NCBI GenBank assembly: GCA_023489065.1
Contig: JAMDCL010000022.1
Span: 1 to 6,887, forward strand
Reading direction: 5' to 3'
DNA: 6,887 nucleotides
Source: Deltaproteobacteria bacterium
GTDB lineage: Bacteria > JAMCPX01
Notes under the pieces: model-generated
Database searches by the model: none
What the model saw: the letters and a program-made list of their open reading frames with translations, nothing else
What the model was told of the DNA's origin: nothing
Translations under genes and position numbers: made by a program
Part shown: positions 1 through 6,382 of the stretch, one piece after another
Position numbering within the stretch: position 1 is the stretch's first letter
How the letters are laid out: each line of letters starts with the position of its first letter

Positions 1-1
1 T

Positions 2-1438
2 GTTGCGTATGATTCAAGGAAAGTGCACAATAATTATTTGTTTGTTGCTATGCCCGGAGAAAAAGAGGACGGCATAAAGTACGAGCAGGAAGCTGTCCGC
101 AACGGAGCGGTTGCAATCGTTGCAAAGACATACAACCCTTCGATAGACGGGGTCGTACAGATCCTCGTGGATAATCCGCGAAATGCCCTGTCGTTGCTAT
201 CAAGGGAGTTTTACAACAACCCGGGTGCGGATTTGTTTGTAGTCGGGATAACCGGTACGAACGGAAAGACGACGACGACGTATCTTGTGGAATCCATACT
301 CGCTTCAGCCAGAAGAAAACCCATGGTGATAGGGACCATAAATTACCGGTTCATGAATAAGAAGGTAAAGGCCGTCAATACAACACCGGAGTCACTGGAT
401 CTCCATATGATGATGAGCGAGTACCTGTTGCAGGGTGCGACCGATGCCGTCATGGAGGTATCCTCACATGCGATTGCACAGGGCAGGGTAAACGGCATCG
501 ACTTCGATGTGGCAATCTTCACCAACCTTACACAGGACCACCTTGATTATCACAAGACCATGGAAAACTACTTTTCAGCAAAATCACTCTTGTTCGAGAA
601 ACTGCTTGTCGCAAGCCATAAGAGCAAGAAATTCGCCATCCTGAACAGCGACGATCCCTGGATAAACAAGCTCAAGATAAAAAGGGGCATCCATGTTCTC
701 AGATTCGGGAATTCGAAACAGGCAGATATCCGGCCGGTGGAAACAACGACATCGCTCGACGGCATCACGATGAAACTTTCAACACCCATAGGTATCATAG
801 ACCTCAAGTCGCCCCTCGTGGGCTACTACAACATTTATAATATCATGGCAGCGGTTGCCACAGCCATTGTGTCGAACATATCCGTCGATCACATCAAGCA
901 CGGAATTGCAGCATTGAAACACGTGCCGGGACGGGTGGAACGGATTGAAAACCCAAAGGATGTGTATGTGTTCGTGGATTATGCGCACAGCCCTGATGCG
1001 CTCGAAAAGGTCCTGACCGCATTAAGCGGGTTGAAGAAGAAAAGGATGATATGTGTGTTCGGGTGCGGAGGAGACCGGGACAAGGGCAAGAGGCCGATCA
1101 TGGGTGAAATCGCAGTACGGCTTGCGGATATAACCGTCATTACGTCCGACAACCCGCGCTCCGAACAGCCGGAAGCAATCATCTCTGAAATAGAGAGAGG
1201 CATAACAAACACACCGAAAGTCGAACCGATGGATCCCGGCAGCCGTTACGATTCAAAGGTTTATACCGTCATCCCGGACAGGAAACAGGCCATAAGGAAA
1301 GCACTGGAGATAGCGGAGAAAGGCGATGTCCTGCTCATAGCGGGCAAAGGACATGAAGACTATCAAATATTCAAAGACAAAACCATTCACTTCAGCGACA
1401 GGGAAAACGTCCATGATTATTTTGGAATAAAAAATTGA
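2..1438 (+). CDS. murE: UDP-MurNAc-tripeptide synthetase MurE, 5' end cut by window edge
   Basis: Cytoplasmic Mur ligase that adds the third stem-peptide residue to UDP-MurNAc-L-Ala-D-Glu using ATP. The frame is open to the left edge: codons from base 2 read VAYDSRK before the GTG at 23, and this is the conserved N-terminal MurE motif, so the GTG is internal and roughly 25-30 residues lie outside the window. Counting from that GTG codon, I see the ATP loop GTNGKTT (78-84), MEVSSHA (144-150), FTNLTQDHLDYH (166-177), the probable carbamylated lysine K187 in YFSAK, VDYAHSPDAL (318-326 region), GCGGDRDKGKRP (347-358), DNPR (376-379) and GKGHEDYQIF (441-450). DNPR is the signature of the meso-diaminopimelate-adding enzymes; lysine-adding MurE proteins differ here. 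It is followed directly by murF. The visible 478 residues fit a full family length of about 490-510. Identification is very secure; substrate choice is inferred from the motif. Confidence 0.97.
   Translation, partial: VAYDSRKVHNNYLFVAMPGEKEDGIKYEQEAVRNGAVAIVAKTYNPSIDGVVQILVDNPRNALSLLSREFYNNPGADLFVVGITGTNGKTTTTYLVESILASARRKPMVIGTINYRFMNKKVKAVNTTPESLDLHMMMSEYLLQGATDAVMEVSSHAIAQGRVNGIDFDVAIFTNLTQDHLDYHKTMENYFSAKSLLFEKLLVASHKSKKFAILNSDDPWINKLKIKRGIHVLRFGNSKQADIRPVETTTSLDGITMKLSTPIGIIDLKSPLVGYYNIYNIMAAVATAIVSNISVDHIKHGIAALKHVPGRVERIENPKDVYVFVDYAHSPDALEKVLTALSGLKKKRMICVFGCGGDRDKGKRPIMGEIAVRLADITVITSDNPRSEQPEAIISEIERGITNTPKVEPMDPGSRYDSKVYTVIPDRKQAIRKALEIAEKGDVLLIAGKGHEDYQIFKDKTIHFSDRENVHDYFGIKN
1424..1437 (+). 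promoter_or_regulatory. Weak ribosome binding region and TTG start of murF
   Basis: A minimal GGA at 1424-1426 sits 8 nt before the TTG at 1435. The site is poor and the start codon rare, so translation of murF probably depends on ribosomes finishing murE at the overlapping TGA (1436-1438). This is inference from the layout. Confidence 0.45.
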
Positions 1439-2841
1439 AGATAGATATGCAGGATATACAGGGGCTGAAAGATATAAAGGTCGTACATGCCGGGAAGAAC
1501 TGGTATGCCAGCGGTGTATCGACAGATACAAGAAAGCCGGTGAGCAACACCTTGTTCTTCGCGATTAAAGGAGAGCATTACGACGGTCACGCTTTTGTGA
1601 ACGATGCACTCAGGAGCGGGGCAGCCGGTGTTGTTGTCGATAAAAACTATCAGTACCGTGCAGGTGCGGCCGGAAACAAAGCGGCTGTCTTTTCCGTACC
1701 CGATACCGTTGAATCCCTTGGAGAATTGGCGCACAGCATACGGGAGAGGTACAAGCCAACGGTCATAACGATTACAGGGAGCAACGGTAAAACAACAACC
1801 AAAGAAATGCTGTCTGAGCTTTTATCCGGCATGTACGGCACCGGAAGGACGCAGGGTAACCTGAATAATCTCATCGGCCTGCCGCTGTCAATACTCAACA
1901 TGGAGCAGGAAACCAGGATGTGGGTGCTTGAACTCGGAACGAGCAGGTACGGAGAGCTGACAAGCCTTACCAAAATAGCTTCCCCTGATATCGGTATACT
2001 GACGAACATCGGCAGGGCGCACCTTGAATTTTTTCATGATGGGGACGGCGTTGCAAAGGCAAAAGAAGAAATGTTTTCAGCGATGAAGACGAACGGGACC
2101 GCCGTGATGAACGCTGACGATCCCCTGGTTATGGGTATAGCCCGCCGTTTTCATGGCAGGGTCCTCACCGCTGGTTTTTCCGCGGACGCGCATCTGCGCA
2201 TCGTTTCGTACAGCCTTACCGGCCAGGGCATGGATTTCAGCATCGTGTACGAGGGTGAAGAACACAGCTTCAGTACGCCGGTATCCGGCAGGCACTACCT
2301 TTACGATATTGCTCTCTCCATGCTGTGCGCCAGGCACGTAAACGTAGGCTGGGATAAAATACGGTCGGCGTGCGGGCGTTTTCAGGTATTCAGGGGAAGA
2401 GGCAATAGCATGTCGTACAGGAACAACATAACGGTCATTGATGACACGTACAATGCCAATCCTGATTCAATGCGGAGCGGGTTCCTGTCGGCCATAGAAA
2501 GATACGGTGCGCAAAGCATGGTAGCTGTCATAGGAGATATGCTTGAGCTTGGTGACCGGACAGCCCAGGAGCATTATGAGCTGGGGAAGTTTCTCGCTGA
2601 ACAGGGTATCGGCAAATTTATACTCATCGGCAGGTTCTCCAAGAGTACACTGGAAGGCGTGCTGGCACCGGGCATAAAACAGGTTTATGCAAAACAGGTG
2701 GGGGATATACAGTCCGCTGTTCAAGAGCTGGAGTCTTTATCCAAAGAGGGTCTTACGATTTATATCAAAGGTTCCAGGAGCATGAAACTGGATCAGGTCA
2801 TATCCGCGTACGATACTATAATGAGGGGCAGAAATGCTTGA
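1435..2841 (+). CDS. murF: UDP-MurNAc-tripeptide--D-alanyl-D-alanine ligase MurF
   Basis: Cytoplasmic ATP-dependent ligase that adds D-Ala-D-Ala to UDP-MurNAc-tripeptide, completing the soluble pentapeptide precursor. The 468 residues fit the family. Visible motifs in order: STDTR (29-33, uridine-nucleotide binding domain), FFAIKGEHYDGH (41-52), ATP loop GSNGKTTTK (115-123), GNLNNLIGLPLSIL (141-154), ELGTSRYGEL (166-175), NIGRAHLEF (191-199), the MurF hallmark DDTYNANPDSM (336-346), GDMLELG (367-373) and KGSRSMKLDQV (445-455). The start is a TTG at 1435 inside the murE stop (TTGA). It is preferred over ATG 1447 because it leaves 28 residues before STDTR, close to the 27 I recall in E. coli MurF, and gives the usual N-terminus of hydrophobic and polar residues (MKIDMQDI). 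ATG 1447 has its own weak purine-rich site and cannot be excluded. The gene ends 8 nt inside mraY. Confidence 0.96.
   Translation: MKIDMQDIQGLKDIKVVHAGKNWYASGVSTDTRKPVSNTLFFAIKGEHYDGHAFVNDALRSGAAGVVVDKNYQYRAGAAGNKAAVFSVPDTVESLGELAHSIRERYKPTVITITGSNGKTTTKEMLSELLSGMYGTGRTQGNLNNLIGLPLSILNMEQETRMWVLELGTSRYGELTSLTKIASPDIGILTNIGRAHLEFFHDGDGVAKAKEEMFSAMKTNGTAVMNADDPLVMGIARRFHGRVLTAGFSADAHLRIVSYSLTGQGMDFSIVYEGEEHSFSTPVSGRHYLYDIALSMLCARHVNVGWDKIRSACGRFQVFRGRGNSMSYRNNITVIDDTYNANPDSMRSGFLSAIERYGAQSMVAVIGDMLELGDRTAQEHYELGKFLAEQGIGKFILIGRFSKSTLEGVLAPGIKQVYAKQVGDIQSAVQELESLSKEGLTIYIKGSRSMKLDQVISAYDTIMRGRNA
2823..2836 (+). promoter_or_regulatory. Ribosome binding site and start of mraY
   Basis: GAGGGG at 2823-2828 precedes the ATG at 2834 by 5 nt. 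The site lies within the last codons of murF, which ends at 2841, so the two genes are likely translationally coupled. Confidence 0.65.
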
Positions 2842-3910
2842 ATATCTTCTTTATCCTCTGGCAAAGCAGTTTATAATATTCCATGTTTTAAAGTATATAA
2901 CATTCAGGACCCTGAGTGCGATGATAACCGCATGGGTCATCAGCATGGTATTCGGTGCCCCCTTTATCAAGTTCATGACGAGGATCGGCATGGGACAGGT
3001 CGTGCGATCCGACGGCCCCAAAAACCATATCGGCAAAAAAGGGACGCCGACCATGGGCGGGCTCCTGATGATACTCTCCATTCTGGTTTCGACCATACTG
3101 TGGATGGACATCGCCAACGTGTATGTATGGATACTCCTGCTGGCCCTTGTGGGGTTTGGAGCCATCGGCTTTACGGATGACTATAAAAAGCTGAAAGATC
3201 GGAGTTCAAAGGGTCTGAAGGGAAGCTACAAACTGGTGCTCGAGACGGTCCTGACCCTGGTGATTATCTACCTGCTGTTACGGTTTGATGACCTGAATTA
3301 TACGCTTACATTCCCGTTTTTCAAAAAATTCATTGTTAATCTGGGCTGGGCGTACTTTGTGTTTTTCCTGTTTATCGTCATAGGAACATCGAATGCGGTT
3401 AACCTCACCGACGGTCAGGACGGTCTTGCAATCGTCCCTGTCATGACCTGTTTCGGCGTGTATGCCGTATTCGCCTATGTGCTCGGCAACGTAAAGTTTT
3501 CCGAATATCTGATGTTCGCCCCTATTTCAGGGACGGGAGAAATAGCAACGTTCGCGGGTGCTGTTATCGGAGCTTCCATGGGGTTTTTGTGGTTTAACAC
3601 GTATCCGGCAGAGATATTCATGGGCGACGTGGGTTCTCTCGGACTTGGAGGCGTGCTCGGCATCGTGGCCATTATACTCAAACAAGAGATACTGCTTGCG
3701 ATTATCGGCGGCGTTTTCGTGATAGAAGCACTCTCGGTGATAACCCAGGTAAGTTCCTTTAAGTTGATCGGCAGGCGTGTCTTTGCAATGGCGCCGATAC
3801 ACCACCATTTTGAATTGAAGGGATGGGTCGAACCGAAAATAACGGTTAGGTTCTGGATCATATCCATTCTGCTCGCACTCCTCGGCCTGGCAACGCTCAA
3901 GTTGAGGTGA
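2834..3910 (+). CDS. mraY: Phospho-MurNAc-pentapeptide translocase MraY
   Basis: Integral membrane enzyme that transfers phospho-MurNAc-pentapeptide from UDP to undecaprenyl phosphate, making lipid I on the cytoplasmic face of the inner membrane. The 358 residues and roughly ten hydrophobic segments match the family. Motifs: YITFRT (21-26), KKGTPTMGG (68-76), DDYKK (115-119), NAVNLTDGQDGLA (187-199), FNTYPAEIFMGDVGSL (254-269), APIHHHFELKGW (320-331) and a C-terminus GLATLKLR. The aspartates of the active site (D115, D116, D193, D196, D265) and the histidine triad (323-325) are all present. One departure: residue 195 is Gln (CAG at 3416-3418) where the family normally has Leu. The ATG at 2834 lies inside the end of murF behind a GAGGGG site. 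The C-terminal third is very like the proteobacterial protein as I remember it. Confidence 0.97.
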   Translation: MLEYLLYPLAKQFIIFHVLKYITFRTLSAMITAWVISMVFGAPFIKFMTRIGMGQVVRSDGPKNHIGKKGTPTMGGLLMILSILVSTILWMDIANVYVWILLLALVGFGAIGFTDDYKKLKDRSSKGLKGSYKLVLETVLTLVIIYLLLRFDDLNYTLTFPFFKKFIVNLGWAYFVFFLFIVIGTSNAVNLTDGQDGLAIVPVMTCFGVYAVFAYVLGNVKFSEYLMFAPISGTGEIATFAGAVIGASMGFLWFNTYPAEIFMGDVGSLGLGGVLGIVAIILKQEILLAIIGGVFVIEALSVITQVSSFKLIGRRVFAMAPIHHHFELKGWVEPKITVRFWIISILLALLGLATLKLR

Positions 3911-3915
3911 TGATG
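3904..3915 (+). promoter_or_regulatory. Ribosome binding site deciding among three murD starts
   Basis: GAGG at 3904-3907 overlaps the GTG at 3907, is 2 nt from ATG 3910 and 5 nt from ATG 3913. Only the last has normal spacing, so 3913 is the favoured start. The site lies in the last sense codons of mraY, whose TGA is 3908-3910. Confidence 0.6.
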
Positions 3916-5277
3916 GAATTACGGGGCAAAAAAACAGCGGTTATCGGCATAGGCGGCACGGGCCGTGCCGTTGCCGGCTTTGTTTTGAAGAGGGGCGCCC
4001 GGGTGACCTGCTATGACGAAAAACCCGGTTCTGAGATCCAGGGACTCAACGGTATGAAAAACACGGTAACCCTTGTCGACAACTGGGACAGCAATGCACT
4101 GAACGATGAAGAACTTGTTATTGTCAGCCCGGGTGTGCCAATGGCATTGAAAGGCATTCAAACCGCACGGCAAAAAGGTACGGAGGTGATAAGCGAGATC
4201 GAACTTGCGTCCAGATTCACCAAGAAAAAAATCATCGGCATTACCGGGACCAATGGGAAAACCACCACGGTCACCCTGCTTGGCCAGATACTGAACCATG
4301 CAGGCAAAAAGGCCGGCGTCGGAGGGAACATCGGCACACCGTTTATTCAGCTTGTTGAACATGACAACGAATACGGATTGTACCTTCTCGAGCTGTCGAG
4401 CTACCAGCTCGAGGGTATCGTCAGCTTCAGGCCATGGATAGCGGGCTTGCTCAACATCACGGACGATCATCTCGACCGGTATAAGGACATAAACGATTAC
4501 GCAAAGGCGAAACTCAGGATATTCATGAACCAGTCCATAGACGATTATGCGGTCATCAATGCGGAAGACAAATACACGGTAAAAGGAAAGAGAACGATAA
4601 AGTCAAGGCCCTACTGTTTTACCACGAGCAAGAGGACGAGAAGGGGTGCTTATTATAAAAACGGGGAATTGCTCTTTATTGACGGGTCCGGATATAAAAC
4701 TGCCTTTACCTTGAATAATCCCGATTTAGCAGGCATGCACAATGTCCAGAACACCATGGCGTGCATTATCGTGTCCAAACTGCTCGATGTGCCGGACGCC
4801 GTTATCCAGGAAACGATAAACGGCTTCAAAGGTCTCCCCCACAGGATTCAGCTCGTGGCGGATATCCGGGGTATAAAATACTATGACGATTCAAAGGCCA
4901 CGAATGTCGATGCAGTGGTTGTCGCACTGAAAACAATGTCTGCGCCGGTGATCCTTATCATGGGAGGAAGGGACAAGGAAGGCGATTACAGTCCCCTGGC
5001 CGGCCTTATCAAGGAAAAGGTGAAGCTGCTCATCGTCATGGGTGAAGCGAAAGAACGGATCACAAAAGCATTTCATGACCTTGTAAGAATAACACCGGTT
5101 GATTCGATGGAGTCCGCTGTTGCTGCAGCGGTCCGCGATGCACGGCCCGGTGACCGTGTACTTCTGTCCCCCGCTTGTTCGAGTTTTGATATGTTCCTCG
5201 ATTACAAACAGAGGGGAGACATGTTTACATCCGCGGTCATGAAAATAAACGGGGAGGCTCCGCATGAAGGATTATGA
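3913..5277 (+). CDS. murD: UDP-MurNAc-L-alanine--D-glutamate ligase MurD
   Basis: Cytoplasmic ATP-dependent ligase that adds D-glutamate to UDP-MurNAc-L-Ala, the second stem residue. Three consecutive start codons are possible: GTG 3907, ATG 3910 and ATG 3913. I choose 3913 because the GAGG at 3904-3907 is then 5 nt upstream and the protein begins MELRGKK, the usual MurD start; this gives 454 residues. In that numbering the Rossmann-like N-domain holds VIGIGGTGRAVAG (about 10-22), then VSPGVP (71-76), ATP loop GTNGKTTT (112-119), GGNIGTPF (137-144), ELSSYQLE (160-167), NITDDHLDRY (181-190), the likely carbamylated K200 in AKLRIF, HRIQLV (310-315), YYDDSKATNVDA (323-334), GGRDKEGDY (351-359) and LSPACSSFDMF (418-428). 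All ligase landmarks are intact. It ends 14 nt inside ftsW. Confidence 0.96.
   Translation: MELRGKKTAVIGIGGTGRAVAGFVLKRGARVTCYDEKPGSEIQGLNGMKNTVTLVDNWDSNALNDEELVIVSPGVPMALKGIQTARQKGTEVISEIELASRFTKKKIIGITGTNGKTTTVTLLGQILNHAGKKAGVGGNIGTPFIQLVEHDNEYGLYLLELSSYQLEGIVSFRPWIAGLLNITDDHLDRYKDINDYAKAKLRIFMNQSIDDYAVINAEDKYTVKGKRTIKSRPYCFTTSKRTRRGAYYKNGELLFIDGSGYKTAFTLNNPDLAGMHNVQNTMACIIVSKLLDVPDAVIQETINGFKGLPHRIQLVADIRGIKYYDDSKATNVDAVVVALKTMSAPVILIMGGRDKEGDYSPLAGLIKEKVKLLIVMGEAKERITKAFHDLVRITPVDSMESAVAAAVRDARPGDRVLLSPACSSFDMFLDYKQRGDMFTSAVMKINGEAPHEGL
5251..5266 (+). promoter_or_regulatory. Strong ribosome binding site of ftsW
   Basis: GGGGAGG at 5251-5257 is the strongest Shine-Dalgarno-like match among the gene junctions here, 6 nt before the ATG at 5264. 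It lies inside the last codons of murD, which ends 14 nt downstream of the ftsW start. Confidence 0.7.
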
Positions 5278-6382
5278 TCGCGGCATCATACTTGCAACCC
5301 TGGCGCTGTGTCTTTTCGGCGTGATCATGGTTTTTAGTGCAAGTTCGATCTATGCACTGAAGGCGTACGGCACAAAGTACTATTTTGTGGAGCGTCAGCT
5401 TGTGTATCTCGTCCTGGGGCTTCTGGCGGGAAGTTTTGCCGCTGCCATAAATATCGATTTGCTGAGAAAATACTCGAACATCTTGTACGGGTTTATCATT
5501 GTTTTGCTGGTCCTTGTCTTTGTTCCGCATATCGGCGTTGTTGTCAGCGGCTCACACCGGTGGCTGCGACTCGGGGCATTTACGCTCCAGCCGTCGGAAT
5601 TCGCAAAGCCCGTATTGATAATTCTCATAGCCCATGTACTCGAAGAAAAAGGTCAGAGACTCAACAATGCACCTCCTGTTTTGCTGCCGCTGATCTACAC
5701 GGCAATCGTCCTGGTGCTAATCCTGAGGGAACCCGATTTCGGAAGCGCGGTCATTATAACGACCGTGGTGTTCTCAATCCTCTTTCTGACGGGTGCGAGC
5801 GTTGCTTCTCTGGCCCTGGTCATTATTCCCGTCGTACCCGTCGCCGTGTTACTCGTGATGCATTCCACGTACAGACTGAACCGTGTGAAGGCATTCCTTG
5901 ATCCCTGGCAGCATGCGCAAACGGGCGGGTTCCAGATTGTACAGTCCACCCTTGCTTACGGAGCAGGCGGTATAACGGGCGTCGGGATCGGCAACAGCTT
6001 TGAAAAGTTGTTTTATCTGCCCGAGGCACATACGGACTTTATCTTTTCGGTTATCGCGGAAGAGCTCGGGTTTATAGGTGTAGCGGCGGTGATCGGGGTA
6101 TTCATCTTTCTGATCACCAGGGCTTTTTCCATAGCGGCACGATCCGAGAGTACCTTTACGAAGGCAACGGTCTATGGATTGACCTTATTTATTGCCCTCC
6201 AGGTAATTATCAACATAGCGGTTACGCTGGGGCTGCTGCCGACGAAGGGACTTACCATGCCGTTTATAAGCTACGGCGGCAGTTCATTGACAGCTGAGCT
6301 TATCTCGGTTGGCATACTATTGAATTTATCAAGAAGGGTGAACGATGGAAGCGATGAGGCTGATAATAGCAGGTGGGGGTAG
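5264..6382 (+). CDS. ftsW: SEDS-family septal peptidoglycan polymerase FtsW
   Basis: Inner-membrane SEDS glycosyltransferase that polymerises lipid II at the division site together with a class B penicillin-binding protein. The 372 residues contain about ten hydrophobic segments (roughly 8-30, 42-63, 72-94, 112-126, 140-154, 158-176, 179-198, 264-287, 302-324, 336-356). Family motifs are GSHRWLRLG (96-104), LQPSEFAK (108-115), REPDFGSA (155-162), FLDPW (211-215), QSTLAYGAGGITGVG (227-241), AHTDFIFSVIAEELG (255-269) with D258 at the position of the essential catalytic aspartate, and PTKGLTMPFISYGGSS (326-341). RodA shares these motifs; the place between murD and murG makes FtsW the better name. 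The N-terminal cytoplasmic part is very short (about 6-7 residues), and the polar C-terminal tail is encoded largely in DNA shared with murG. The ATG is set by a strong GGGGAGG site 6 nt upstream. Confidence 0.95.
   Translation: MKDYDRGIILATLALCLFGVIMVFSASSIYALKAYGTKYYFVERQLVYLVLGLLAGSFAAAINIDLLRKYSNILYGFIIVLLVLVFVPHIGVVVSGSHRWLRLGAFTLQPSEFAKPVLIILIAHVLEEKGQRLNNAPPVLLPLIYTAIVLVLILREPDFGSAVIITTVVFSILFLTGASVASLALVIIPVVPVAVLLVMHSTYRLNRVKAFLDPWQHAQTGGFQIVQSTLAYGAGGITGVGIGNSFEKLFYLPEAHTDFIFSVIAEELGFIGVAAVIGVFIFLITRAFSIAARSESTFTKATVYGLTLFIALQVIINIAVTLGLLPTKGLTMPFISYGGSSLTAELISVGILLNLSRRVNDGSDEADNSRWG
6333..6347 (+). promoter_or_regulatory. Ribosome binding site of murG inside ftsW
   Basis: GAAGGG at 6333-6338 is followed after 6 nt by the ATG at 6345. 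It supports this start over ATG 6354. The site is within ftsW, about 40 nt before that gene stops. Confidence 0.6.

Noticed and set aside
3475..3900. 141-codon open frame on the minus strand inside mraY
   Set aside because: It is antisense to conserved mraY motifs; its composition mirrors the complement of membrane-protein codons.
3919..4470. 183-codon open frame on the minus strand inside murD
   Set aside because: It is fully antisense to a well-conserved murD and shows no recognisable motif, so it is best explained as a shadow of the coding strand.
5560..5901. 113-codon + strand frame inside ftsW
   Set aside because: It is out of frame with a complete FtsW and encodes an Arg-rich sequence with no domain signs.
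5264..6382. RodA as an alternative name for the SEDS gene
   Set aside because: The sequence motifs alone do not separate the two well, but the position between murD and murG in a dcw cluster strongly favours FtsW.
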